From positions 1,717,326 through 1,781,325 of the forward strand of contig NW_017804353.1 of the NCBI RefSeq assembly GCF_001625305.1: DNA of 64,000 nt, read 5' to 3'. Below the pieces are notes generated by a model that made no database searches, was not told where the DNA came from, and worked only from the letters and a program-made list of their open reading frames with translations. How positions within the stretch are numbered: the stretch's first letter is position 1; each line of letters opens with the position of its first letter. Shown here one piece after another: positions 47,206 to 58,302 of the stretch. The stretch comes from Branchiostoma belcheri. Its lineage: Eukaryota > Chordata > Leptocardii > Amphioxiformes > Branchiostomatidae. The translations under genes and the position numbers were made by a program.

Positions 47206-49750
47206 TAAAGTCTACTTTCTAACCATGAATAAACACGTACAGGTACAACAAGGGTCCAACGGGCTTTTATAATAGGTACTTAAAATGTCAAGCAACTCGA
47301 ACTTTTACTCTTTCCCGGGGTGTCGATGCGATTGACCTACAAAGCTCCAGCAAATCATTTTAGAAGGCGAGCTTGTCAGCTGTCAAGATTTCTGTATCCC
47401 TTTAAGCGTCTTCGTGACTTTGTATCAGTCTTATTCCCTGTTGACGTCAAGAGGAGATCAAGCGGCTTAGCGTCGAGGCGGGTTGGATTAAGCTAAAGGG
47501 CACAATAACATCTAAGGAGAATATTAACATTCGCTGCTAGGCCTTGCACAAGAAATTAAATGTCAAAACGGGTTGTATTCAGGTACCTGATGTCATGCAC
47601 GTTATGGGAAACGTGCGTAGTTATATATGCCTCTATGTTCACGGGCCTAAGAGCTGCCTGCCACTTAAAAATCATGGCCCTGGCTGGCGTCTCCAGAACA
47701 CGAGATATCAAACCGGACGTCCTGCTGCAGTATCAAAGAAAACCGCCAGAGGGTCAAATATCTAATAATTTATTCCAGAAAACAAGACCTACGCACCTAC
47801 CAATGACTTATCATGATAAACAACACCCAAACAGCCACACACACATCCAAACAAAAGCTACCAAAACCATAATATCAACCCTCTTGGCGAAGGTAATAAG
47901 ATGCGATTTGGGACCTTTTCAGAAGCAGGCATCGAACGAGAACAACCCCGAGTCAAACGTCCTACCTCTGCAGGTAAAGCAATAAGTACCCCAACAAGAT
48001 TATTCCTGCTACGTGACCGGATAAAAGTTAGCAATAATGATCTGTATTTAGAGCAATTGGTGTACTGCCGCCTCGCTCTCTCTGTTCTTTCACATCCGTT
48101 TAGATCAAGTTAGTACGCTGTTATTATGCTTTTCACCTGTTTTTAAAACCATAGCCTTATATTTTCTTTAACGACACCAACCAGACGGCCTTCACATTTT
48201 CCGACATGCGAACTGTACCTCCAAGGATAGATTTGAAGAGAACGGCGGTAAATTTATGATAAATTGAAAGGAGGGACACAAATGTCCGGGGACAAACCAG
48301 CATGACAAGTTTTCCCTCTGAACCTTCCAACATCAAACGCGTTAATGGGATGATTCAAAGGCTACTCTAAGAATGAAATTGCATCCCCCTTCACGATACT
48401 TAGATACCTCAGGCCTTGTAGATCAATAGTGTAAAGTATGAGGGCTCCGGGTGAGATAAGCGGAGAATCCAAAGAGCTATATTGACACCAATCGCTCTTT
48501 ACAGTCAATGGGCCTGCTAACTTTAGATATGAGTTCGTCCTAGTCCTCTCTAGTCTCCAGAGTCGTACGATCAATAGGTAGAATGTGCTAGCATCACCTT
48601 ATGCCCATCTAGATGATAGATATTGGTTCGTCTTGTCACAAGAGTTAGAAGTTAAATTGGGAGAATGTGCTAGCATCACCCCGCGCCATTCAAGATGGTA
48701 CGACATGGCCTACATCTCCCGCGACACGATTACTAAAATGCCGGTGGCATCCATCCTTCAGAGGCTTTGGGTGATTTGTATCCGTATCGTATAGCCAGTA
48801 TATCCGCCCTTCGGCGCAACTTGGCGGCGGATATGGTACATTACATCAAACAGTCTGCTGCACCTAACCTTTATATCACATATCACTATCATTTTGTTAT
48901 ATTTGACAGCAAACCACAGAGTCTAGTTGAGAATAGACGTGTGTAAAATGATAGCTGCAAGTTAAATGGTAGGCCAGGCGGCTCAGCACAAGCACTATGC
49001 ACAGACTTGACAAGTTATTACCAACCGAGGAATCAGCACCAAGGAAAGGCCCATTTAATCCTACTTTAAACATATAGGCAACGCTTACGAGCATATTCAT
49101 CACAAAAAATCCACGTGCCCCCGCCAATAACAAGGCAATCATTCAAACATACAGCCACGTTTTTGCCTCAGGCCCAGAAAGCATATTGCCGACTTGAAAA
49201 CCATAGCCCTTGCCCCACAATTCACAAAGGTACAGTCTTTATCTTTGATCTTCATGAGTGGATGTTCAAAAAACAACTCGCGCACGGACACTCGCCCATC
49301 GACAGTATACCCACGGCGTTTTCCCATGCGTAACTGTACCGCAAGATGAATCAAGAATAATTGCAAAGATCATCGTAACTCCCCACCCGATTCCGTCCAA
49401 GAGAGGCTAAGCCGGTTTACGGTCTCTGAAAAGCGTAAATTATATGGGACAGCGCTAAAGCATGAGTAATGGACACGGCCGGGCAGGCTGTAATACCAGT
49501 AATTAAATATTCATCACATTCTTTTATCAGGTCCCCACTCCGATCTGAGGGACATTAAAGGCTGGGAGATGGGGAGATTACTTCCTATTCAGGCAGAGGG
49601 ACTCTACGTCAACAGCAATCGGGCAGCAGTGACGGGGATGGTGTGGGGGTGGGGGAGATCCGTTAGTGTTCCTACAGGGTTCCTCTGGTCCAACAGGTCG
49701 AACGAGACCCAGTGTTGACCCAGTTTGACGTCACACTTCAGGGAAGACAC
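47206..49750. other. No confirmed gene; small duplication at 48581-48682
   Basis: (G/T)AGAATGTGCTAGCATCACC occurs at about 48581 and 48663. A 141-codon ATG frame at 47560-47985 overlaps another frame and has low-complexity Thr/His/Gln composition, so it is not called. Confidence 0.4.
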
Positions 49751-49751
49751 G

Positions 49752-49817
49752 AGACAAGTCTCACTGGGTCAGTCTACTGAGGAAGACCAGAGCGACTGGT
49801 TGAGAGCTCTAGGTAAT
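49752..49817 (+). ncRNA. Hammerhead-like motif in a dispersed repeat, copy 2
   Basis: CTGAGGA (49777-49783), unpaired A, stem GACCAG/CTGGTT with a G-T closing pair and loop AGCGA, then GAGA where copy 1 has GAAA. Flanks GACAAG.CTCACTGGGTC and AGAGCTCTAGGT match copy 1. The altered GAAA box suggests an inactive copy. Confidence 0.3.
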
Positions 49818-51868
49818 AAGATGTAATTTCAGATACCCGTTTATATACAAGCTACATTTCTCTCCAGACTCAGCCTGAGCCACTGCTGACAAATACCAGA
49901 TGCTAGAAAATGAAAAATGGTAGCAGAGCTTTCACACTTAATGATGGGGGCCGTGGTCCCAATTTTGGACCATCTTACGCCCCACCTTGAGTGGTTGTAG
50001 GCCATCACCATAAATATCTGCGGAGATCCCTTCTTCCACTTAAAATTACCCCAAATGCGCAAAGTCAATACGAGGGATTTAAAGGCTCCAACTAATTGCC
50101 CGCCGCTGGTTTCAAACTAATGGCGGGTGAGACTAACGGATTTACAGTTTGCGGCATGGCCGGGGTTCGTTAAGTGCAAAAAGTGCTCGTAAAGCACTTC
50201 TCGGATACTTCGTGGCCCATTTCCAAGTTGGGAAGATTTCCCGTCACGTCTTTTCTCAAAATTCCTAGGAGAATACACGGCGGGTAATTGTGAACGTGGA
50301 ATGAAGAATGGCACGTAGAAAACTCATTAAGATAAACTCGTACTGCTGACATCCGATGCAATTTCGCACCGTCAAGACTGATGGAAATTAATGACTGATA
50401 TATTTGAGCTATACTGCTAATAAGGTAACGGAGTTTTGAAAGGCGTTTATTTGAGCATGCTATTTTAGAATTTTGACACCTAGCCGTATAAGCATTGCTG
50501 TAGTGTCCCAGTCATTCAGATGAAAAATATGGCATCGACAAAGTAGAATATAAAACACTAATACATTTTTACTTGATGTTGCTTTCTCTTCCAAAGAGCC
50601 CTTGACTACTATTGATACTGACAAATGTAGTCCTACACACAAACCTATTTATAATTATAACGCAGAGACAATGATGAATTATCGGTGACCGAGAATAACC
50701 TTTGCTTGTCGGTTTTACCTTGACATTCAAACCACGGCTACGAAATCGTTTTCGTACAATACGACGTCTCTACAGTCGTATCTATTGCACTTCAAAAACA
50801 CCATGTTCCTCAGGTCACCAAAAGAATAGCTTCGTCCTTGGCTCACGATTTTCCTCTTGGTCTACGACATTCCCTCCATCAGGGCACTCCCTTCGATAAC
50901 ACCCAGCCCATTTACTGAAACGCACGAAACTCGCTTCTTGAGACACATGGGAACGTCGTTATTTACGGCTGGATGTTACCGTCAGAGACACGCTGCCCTT
51001 TAGAATAAGTAGCAGAGCAACATTCTCATTCATCTTCCCTTGATGATATAAGGGAGCAGCTACACTAAGGAACGTCCCCGCTGAGTCGAATGACTTTGAG
51101 ATTGCGGTAAGTTCAATTTGACAAGTCACAAAAATAACTGAAATTCCCTGGCGTCTTACTCCGAACGGAGGTTATAAAGGCTACACAGATACTGAAATTT
51201 TTTTCAGCGTGTGACCGTGCCCGCTGGATATACTTTTCTTGAGGAAAGTGCAAATTTTTCTGACAAGCTCTAGAACACCACGTGAGAAATAAATTGCATA
51301 AAAATGTTGATATCATATTCCTTCGGCGTAAAGCAATATGGTAAGTCTGTTTCCTTAACATTTTTATGTGTTTCCTACCAATGTCAGTGAATGAGAGATA
51401 ACTTGCTTCATTCAAGCGAGTGAAGCGCCTCAAGTAGCGAAGGCGGTAGGAATAGACCGATCCCGATCGAACACCATGAGCCCCTGCCCCTGTTCGATTT
51501 CGAACAGCATATGCCCCGCCCCCCGTTCGAACATCTCCGTAAAATCAGAAAATAGAAATGGAACAGGGGGTTCTACGTGTTCGACTACGTCTGTGCACTC
51601 TAGCGATAAGCCCAGCGTGCGTCAATATATAGACACCATAAACGCGGCAAGATCCCCCAGCCTTTGGCGATTCCACCGACCCTCCCTGATCAAACGACAG
51701 GATCAAACACCTTCTGTGTCTTCAAACTCTCGGTGAATTTGAAAATCCTCTCTTCATGTATGGATCTTACGGGCGCTGACTTCAATTGGCCATCCTTTTC
51801 AGGTTCGTGAAAATCCCTGCTACTGCTATTGCCTTTGGCTGCGTAGCTACAACTTTCAGGCAAGCTGG
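49818..51868. other. No recognisable gene
   Basis: Includes a short poly-purine/C-rich stretch near 51480-51560 (CCCCTGCCCCTGTTCGATTT, CGCCCCCCGTTCGAAC). No gene support. Confidence 0.45.
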
Positions 51869-52023
51869 CTATTTGTCTTCCGGATCCTCAGAACGTGGAC
51901 GCGTCGGGGCACCAAGCAGCCGTAGGTGGTTAAGTTCCATTACAGGACTGTGATAGTCCGCAAAGCCCGAGAGCCCCGGGTACTGGGGGTAGGATACAGC
52001 AGGGCTTTCGGTGAGCAGTGATA
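51869..52023 (-). CDS. Candidate 3'-terminal coding exon, product unknown
   Basis: On the minus strand an acceptor TTTGAACTCGACAG| at 52025-52024 opens a frame (entered in phase 1). It reads SLLTESPAVSYPQYPGLSGF, then ADYHSPVMELNHLRLLGAPT and RPRSEDPEDK before TAG at 51869. The composition (Pro/Tyr/Ser, acidic C-terminus) is protein-like and codons are GC-richer than the surroundings. No polyadenylation signal was found close by and no family is recognised. It may belong to another minus-strand gene than exons A-D. Confidence 0.3.
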
Positions 52024-52228
52024 CTGTCGAGTTCAAAGCGCTATAACTTAATATTTCAGGAGAGATTACCTCAAGGTGCATGATCAGACGGCGCCCCTGA
52101 TCCCCCACTGATCAAGCTGACTAGGTCTAGGGGATGATGAAAGACGCAGAACCAGGCTTTTTCGGCTATCGACAAACATCGAAACATCGATTCATCTGTG
52201 GCGAGGACGACGAAGAGGTTGAAACGAA

Positions 52229-52283
52229 ATGTTAAATCCATGTTATCTTGTGCTGTTACTGGTCCTGACTTTTGCCCTGTATG
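52229..52283 (+). CDS. Candidate signal-peptide first exon of a secreted protein
   Basis: The ATG at 52229 opens MLNPCYLVLLLVLTFALY, a short N-terminus followed by an unbroken hydrophobic core, typical of a secretory signal peptide. After 18 codons plus one base G it meets a strong donor TATG|GTGAGTG at 52284. Signal-peptide exons commonly end in phase 1. The upstream 90 bp (about 52135-52228) look like a leader without ATG conflicts. The matching phase-1 acceptor exon proposed is at 57416. The product is otherwise unknown. Confidence 0.45.
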
Positions 52284-52608
52284 GTGAGTGTCATCTAAGG
52301 ACACACTGTGTAATATCTTATTCCATGCAGTGCACTATAATTATAATACTAGTCATCTTTTTTTTTAGTTTCTGTCATATTTATCTTATTATTGTCCCTG
52401 GGGCAGGCTCAAGACAATCGTATACTACGGCATAGGAGCTAGCTGTAGTCTTAAACCATTGCAGCACTTTCGTTTTGATATTCAAATTCTAAATGGTTTC
52501 CACTATTGTGTACACGTACACAAAGTGCCTTTGTAATCTCCGATGATTCTAGAAGATCGATTTAAGATGGCGAACAGCTACGTGCTTTGCAGGCCACATA
52601 AAGCCATT

Positions 52609-54480
52609 CAGAAATAGTTTCCTTCAAACTGAAACGAGCCATGGCCTGTTGCTTGAGGGCAGATAAAAATACTGATCCAGAAAGGCAGAAATCTGTAACG
52701 ATCCCCTATTTAACAACACCACTGGTCAAGACACGTGGAGGCGTAATCTCATAAGAAGGGAATCTTCAAGCACGTCTACTACAGCAGCATGAACATACTT
52801 AAGGGGGCCATCCTTCTGAAAATTACAAAATTTTCCAAGGGCTCCAAGCCTTTTGATAACTGAAAACCGTTCGTAAAAAGCGTAAAAACGTATACCAGCA
52901 GGTAGATATGTACAAACGTCTTTACTACGAGGGTCTAGAAGATGGGCTCTTGGTGGCAGCCATTTTTTTAGAAAAAAAAACAGGTACGCATTAAAATTCA
53001 TGATCAGAAATAGTTCCATTGAAACTGGGACAACCAGTCTCTTGTTAGTGCTTAATGTTTCAGGTAAGATGCGGCAGAGGACTCTGCATACTCAAGTACT
53101 AGAACTAGGCCATCCATCCATTAATTCCATTTATGTAATTCCGCCTACAAAAAAGCACGTGTGGACGTGTCCTTTGCTAACAAGGCTCCAAACTAACGCT
53201 GCAGTCTTCATAATATACTATTGGTAAATCAGTTGGCCACTAGTGAATCATCTTACAATTATTCATTCAATAACGCCCACAGAACAAGGATGTATGGAGG
53301 TGTTCTTTAATACCAAAGGGCGCTTTAGACACACCTACTGATACAGGCGTAATAAGTACGTGGGAGTCAAAATCAGCTTGTAATACTTCCAAATGGTTAG
53401 ATAAATCACACAAGTTTGGTTGAATGATTTGATTTATAGGTACTAACAGGAAGATGCATATAGAAGGACCTCCGAAGATTTTAGAAACTGCAGGTCTTTG
53501 GATGACGTCCAGTCCCAAGCGTTTCCTGGAACAAGCTAACATTACAGTCTAGAAATAGTTCCGTTTCAACTAAGATGAACTGTCTCTGCTTCCAGCAAAT
53601 GCAGTTCTAATACAGGACTATCGCTGAGCATCCATCCATGTAGAAACGCCTGGAGCACATGTGGTAACCTCCACAGAACTTCCATAAAGGGGCAAAGGTT
53701 CAACAGATTCTAGGAACTTGACTTTGGATCGCGAGCAGCCACAAGCTGTTCCCGGAAGAAGCTAATAATGCAATCCAGAAATAGTTCCGTTTCAGTGAAC
53801 TGAACGGTCACTGCTTCCGTGCAGGTGCAGATCAGATAAGAGTCTACAGGTGAACACACGCAAAGGCGCCCATTCAACAGCACCAGAGTCCATTCAATAG
53901 CATCAAAGACCATTCCAAAAACGCCCCAAGGCCACAGCACAAGGACATATCGGCGTTAACGTGCGCGCCAGCTAAGTACCTCATATCAGTTCAGAAAAGA
54001 GCAAAAAACAGACAATGGTCTTTGGATGAAGACCAGCCACAAGCTTTTCTTGGAAAAAGGTATTAAGCACATTTAGTCCAGATTTAGCTCCATTTAAACC
54101 GAGACGAACAGTCTCTTGTTACTAAATGGTACAGATAAGAAACAATTGATGAATCGACCGCCTGCGTAGAAACTGGGCCACCCGTTCATTATACACCTAC
54201 TGCAGTCTTAATACCTTCGTAGGAGTCAAACTCAAAAAATGATATCGCATTTATGACTACCCGAAAATAGTCCTATTGAAGTTTCAACAGCAGCGGAAAC
54301 TCCACATTCTAGAAACCGTTCTTTGGAAAGCGGCCAGCTAGTTCCTGGAAAAGACTATATAAGAAAAAAAAAACATCCGGAAATATAGCTTCAACTGAAA
54401 TGGACTGTCTCTGCTTCCATAATGGGACAGGTACGAGTCCACAGCAAAAACAAATGTGAGCTAACAGCCGACATGATGCT
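52609..54480. repeat. Diverged array of roughly 100-550 bp spaced repeat blocks
   Basis: A block CAGAAATAGTTCC(A/G)TTTCAACTGAGA.GAAC.GTCTCTGCTTCC recurs in varying states near 52609, 53005, 53550, 53776, 54080, 54262 and 54378. It is often preceded by CTTTGGAT....CCAGCCACAAGC.TTCCTGGAA and followed by ACAGATAAGAGTCCAC-like sequence. Internal loss makes the spacing irregular. No coding potential was noted. Confidence 0.65.
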
Positions 54481-54539
54481 ACTATCATCCGCCCGCCCCA
54501 TACGGCCCTCAGGACAAGACGTATAGACACTTATGTAGC

Positions 54540-54680
54540 AACAAAGAAGTCTTTTCAGTCAGAAGATCTCTCTGCCGGCCTGGCCGCCGACAACGCGGGG
54601 ATTTCCTCCCCCATGTTTCCCCGCGTGCCGCTTCCTGAAGCGGCCTTATCTTCGCTCTGCACGCTTCTTTTAAAGACGTT
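54540..54680. other. GC-rich block of unknown role
   Basis: An acceptor-like GTCTTTTCAG precedes CpG-rich sequence open in all three plus frames (for example SEDLSAGLAADNAGISSPMF). There is too much ambiguity to call an exon. Confidence 0.25.
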
Positions 54681-55236
54681 CTGAAAGGAGCTAAGACTGA
54701 AGAAAATCCTTTGGGAGAAGCCCTTTTTGTACTTTAAGAGACAGGATAGAAGGTAAAAACCATTCTTACTGGTTACTCAGCGCGTCTTTTTATCAGTGCG
54801 GTGGCCGGTAATGACCATATCAGCTTAGTAAAGAGCGCTAAGTAAGATGAATTACCTCACAAACTACCCCTAACATGGATTACCTAAAGAGGGCGATGCC
54901 TCCTTACAGAGTGAGCTTGTCGACGTAAATGCAGTTTATTAGCCAACAGGTGGTCTGTAGTAGGTGGATAAATAAGTATCTACTCCTTGGGTTGTCCTTC
55001 CTTGGAATTTACTAAAGCTCATGTAACCTGTGGTGGAATAGTATGTTATGAAGAGTGTGTATAATACCATTAGTCCATCACCACGGTGTAATGGTAGACA
55101 TAAAGCCTGCCCTGTAAAAGTCATAGGTTCTGTTAAGTTCAGGAGAAACTGGGAAAAGACAGTCCTTATCCAATATTTACAACAGACAATTACATTATTG
55201 ACGCCATAATTATTGGCAGTCGACATAAAAAAAATG
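54681..55236. other. No recognisable gene
   Basis: Nothing supported. Confidence 0.5.
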
Positions 55237-55435
55237 CAATATCAAATTTAAAATTATTAGTAATAATTTTAAATTCGATATTGATGTTCACAATTTTAGA
55301 TTTGATTTTCATCAATATCAAATTTAAAATCGTTAGTAATAATCTTAAATTTGATCTTGATTTTCATCAATATCAAATTTAAAATTAGTATTTATAATTT
55401 TCACAATTTCAGTAATACACCTATTGCTGAAATTG
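55237..55435. repeat. Cluster of AT-rich hairpins
   Basis: Two similar inverted repeats, 55237-55283 (21-bp arms, one mismatch, around ATTAGTAAT) and 55313-55359, plus a third half-copy starting at 55367, share the arm AATATCAAATTTAAAAT. A fourth stem, CAATTTCAGTAATA/TATTGCTGAAATTG at 55404-55435, follows. Possibly nested miniature elements. Confidence 0.8.
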
Positions 55436-55510
55436 CTCAAACACGGGACCTCCGGCTAGCCGAAGCTAGAGCCTGATAGCACAACAATACTACTGAACCC
55501 GGTAGGTATT

Positions 55511-55552
55511 TGCGTACAATAAAGGTCTTCATTCATTCATTCATTCATTCAT
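55511..55552 (+). mobile_element. LINE 3' terminus with (ATTC)n tail
   Basis: TGCGTACAATAAAGGTCTTC followed by five ATTC units. Identical to the end seen at 37645-37675. Upstream LINE sequence is not recognisable. Confidence 0.6.
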
Positions 55553-56314
55553 ATATAGCCTCATATGGACGCTCCCTTGGTAACATGGTGACATGATAAC
55601 AGTTGCAGCTTTATCCTGAGTATTAAAAACCGTCTCTGACACCCGGTGATTAAAAGACAAGCAGACTACTTCATGTGTGTTCTCAAAACTAAATTTCAAC
55701 CCGCAGACATTCTCACAGATGTTACCGAAGGACTTCAAATTTTGAATTTCTTCCACCAACCGAAAACTACCCCCCTCCCACACCCTTGAAACACTAAAAT
55801 ATGCCAAAACACAAGTCTGTTTTAGACCTAGTGACTTAAACAACTCATAAACTCTTACAAAATCCTTTCCCCCGTCTCTATATACCTGTGTTCATCAGGA
55901 ATTTTACTTGAGGCCGTTGTTAGGGCACTTTTTTGACACACAGAAGAGCGCACTGGTCACTCACCTCAAAAAATGGCGGGGTTTCTGTTCTTGGAAAGGT
56001 CAGAGGTCAGGTATTTTTGCCTGATTATCGCCTGATTATCGCTTTAGTGTCGCCACAAAATATTCAATCCTACATACGAATTCAAAAACATTTGAAACGT
56101 TATTTCTCGCATTTCAGAAGTAAATTTAAATTTAGAAAAAAAATGAAAAGATTTTATATCTTCCCTGTCCTTACTAACAGAGCGACAAGTGATGGAGACA
56201 GCCCTGGTACTGATACATTTCTGTTTTACACTGTATTTGCTGAATGTCGTTCAGCCTATATCAAAACAAAAGCACATTTTCTACCTACCTAAATTAATTT
56301 TCCTTAGAAACTAT
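55553..56314. other. No confirmed gene, perhaps interior of a decayed TIR element
   Basis: Ends at the solitary TIR at 56315. The opposite end of that element was not found. A 119-codon plus frame (55933-56292) has no motif. Confidence 0.4.
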
Positions 56315-56347
56315 GTAACCGGAAGCACAACATTTATTTCCCAGGCC
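56315..56347. mobile_element. Solitary terminal inverted repeat of the 26-kb element family
   Basis: Reads on the minus strand GGCCTGGGAAATAAATGTTG followed by TGCTTCCGGTTAC. It matches both ends of the element at 26104-27783, including the GTTAC extension seen at that element's right end. Confidence 0.7.
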
Positions 56348-56509
56348 TGATCTGTTATGAAGCCGCAGGGGAGGACTTTCCTGCATCTGTTGCCGATAAC
56401 TCATATCTAACCCATAATGGGATTTTCAACCCTGCAGTATAGCTACCGTCTGCATTCATACCCCGAGGTATACACAAGCTTCCTGGGATCTCGTTCGCCG
56501 CCTATCAAG

Positions 56510-56890
56510 TGATTTTCTGACTATAGCCGCCGCGTCTCGGCTTACTGACCAAGGACGCGCACGCCAAATCGCCCTCAGGACACTCAAGTCCCTTACGGGA
56601 CTGACTATCCAATCATCAACTTATAGCACTGTTCTTATAACATTTACACACAGGATTTTCAAACTATAGCCAGCTCGTTTCGGCTAACTGACCAAGGGCG
56701 CATACGCCAAATCACCTTCAGAACACTCAAGACCTATGGGACTTGCTATCCAATCATCAACCTATAGCACTGTTCTCTAAGTATAACTATGTCGTCTCGG
56801 CTTACTGACCAAGGGCGCACACGCCAAATCGCCCTCAGAACACTCAAGTCCGGCCTCACGGGACTGGCTATCCAATCACCAAATACAACA
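56510..56890. repeat. Three-copy tandem repeat, about 115-140 bp
   Basis: TCGGCTTACTGACCAAGG.C, then GC.CACGCCAAATCGCCCTCA, AACACTCAAG, GGGACT..CTATCCAATCA and TATAGCACTGTTCT recur near 56536, 56675 and 56795. The last copy is cut off by the inverted-repeat element at 56911. Confidence 0.9.
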
Positions 56891-56910
56891 CACGGGATAG
56901 GGAAAGCGCC

Positions 56911-57059
56911 GGAAGAGAGTACTCTCCAAGCAGAGGTGAGAGGGAGAGAACGTAGGATATTCCGACATGGCTAGCTANNNNNNNNNNNNNNNNNNNNAGC
57001 CATGTCGGAATATCCTACGTTCTCTCCCTCTCACCTCTGCTTGGAGAGTAGGAAGAGAG
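56911..57059. mobile_element. Inverted-repeat element with 9-bp target duplication, interrupted by the assembly gap
   Basis: Identical 53-bp inverted arms (56920-56972 and 56998-57050; outer ends TACTCTCCAAGCAGAGG) flank AGCTA plus 20 N. The 9 bases GGAAGAGAG occur directly outside both arms (56911-56919 and 57051-57059). Perfect arms with an intact 9-bp duplication indicate a recent Mutator-like or foldback insertion. The gap may hide only a loop or a longer, even coding, interior. Confidence 0.85.
56978..56997. other. Assembly gap (20 N)
   Basis: Run of exactly 20 N in the centre of an inverted repeat. The length is probably a placeholder. Confidence 0.99.
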
Positions 57060-57415
57060 CACTATAGCCTGAATTTCAATCTAATGCTAGGTTTTGCAAG
57101 AACGTAGCAACACTCCCAGTAGAGGAGCACTCGAGTACCTTATCATAAGGGCCTTGCCCTGGTGTTATAAAACGCACAGAACATGCAGGTAAAGAGCAGG
57201 ACAGATAGCTGGAATTTCAATCACATGCTTTTTGAAAAACGAAGGTAAAAACTGAGCTAGCAGAAAGCCCGGCTTTACATAGCCACTCCTCTTCATAATC
57301 AAATACTGTTCTCATTTTCTACTTTATATGTGTATACGTTTTGTATACTGCATCGGAATAGTCAAACATTCTACCCATGGGCTTGTTTCATGCTGATCAC
57401 GCTCTGTCCTTGTAG

Positions 57416-57573
57416 GTGACCGAGAAGGAAATAGAACTCAAACTTCACAAGAATCTTGGAATCGGGCCAATGCAGTTTTCCATGGATTCTACAGTTTGTT
57501 CAAAAGTCAAGAAAAATCCAAACTTTGTGAAATAAATCACACGTTATCACGTACACGCACCGTTGGCTACTAA
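57416..57573 (+). CDS. Candidate second exon of the secreted protein
   Basis: Acceptor CTCTGTCCTTGTAG| at 57415 is followed by GT completing a Gly codon with the G left by exon 1 (52283). The frame then reads 51 codons, beginning DREGNRTQTSQESWNRANAV, continuing FHGFYSLFKSQEKSKLCEIN and ending before TAA at 57571-57573. It contains two N-glycosylation sequons (NRT, NHT). An ATTAAA variant polyadenylation hexamer lies at 57788-57793. Joined to exon 1 it would give a 70-residue secreted peptide with one cysteine after the signal. The 5.1-kb intron and lack of homologue make this tentative. Another reading phase is open for 39 codons. Confidence 0.35.
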
Positions 57574-57872
57574 TGAGATATTGTTCAAGCGTGCAGCAAA
57601 AATCCCTTCATTTCCGAGCTTTCAGTCAAATCAACAGTCACAGCTGCATGAGACACACAGGTAATAACATACACACGAACTGTTACTCAGTTTGCAAAAA
57701 GCTATCCAGTTGCTTGAATTTCAGTTTCCTTGTGAAGTGCTCCTTACTCCTTCAAGTCTACGAAATCAGCGCTGAAACGGATATGCCATTAAAGTCTCAA
57801 GGACTACTCCAAAATTACTTCTAGAAAGCCCGTCTGGCGATAAGAAGAATCAAATTTTCTTCGCTCTTCCAG

Positions 57873-58010
57873 GCGGCTATTCAAGGTAGCCGTGGATTTC
57901 CGGGCGCGTGCTTCTATGTGTCCCCTGTGGACGCTTTGAAGCAGAACTTCAGATACTACAGGACGGACGAGATTGCCGCGTTCCCAGCGGCTCGGAACGG
58001 CCGGCTTTGA
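57873..58010 (+). CDS. Candidate terminal coding exon, product unknown
   Basis: A strong acceptor (TTTTCTTCGCTCTTCCAG| at 57872) opens 45 codons in phase 0 to TGA at 58008-58010. It includes CFYVSPVDALKQNFRYYR and TDEIAAFPAARNGRL. The block is GC-rich and its composition is convincingly protein-like. The LKQN.RYYR segment faintly recalls the (M)QQN..YY motif of cartilage-associated/prolyl-3-hydroxylase proteins, too short to rely on. A minus-strand frame over the same bases also has an acceptor (GATGTCCTCACAG at about 58025), so the strand is not certain. Upstream partners were not identified. Confidence 0.35.
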   Translation, partial: AAIQGSRGFPGACFYVSPVDALKQNFRYYRTDEIAAFPAARNGRL

Positions 58011-58302
58011 GCCTGTGAGGACATCAGAAAATCCAATTTTCACTCTCCATTGTGCAGTACTAGTAAGATTGGATGGCCGGCTTGTAACACCGACGTTGCA
58101 ATTATTATTGGCACTAACTATGTAAGTGTTGCAGGATCGTGATGAAAACAACGAAATGTGATGGTAAAGATGAATCCAGAGATAACTTTTACCACTCACA
58201 CTACTAAGGTCAAGGTAATAGTTGGATGATATAAAGTAATCCACGCTGCTCTGGACAAAACATGCTCCTCAAAATTCCATATAGCAGCCCTCGTGATGTA
58301 CC

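Noticed and set aside
47560-47985. 141-codon ATG frame
   Set aside because: Overlaps another frame of similar quality; Thr/His/Gln/Lys-rich tail; no splice or domain evidence.
57804-58244. 146-codon minus-strand frame
   Set aside because: Antisense to the 57873-58010 exon candidate. The upstream half looks like intron sequence. Only its 3' part has an acceptor, and the plus reading looked more protein-like.
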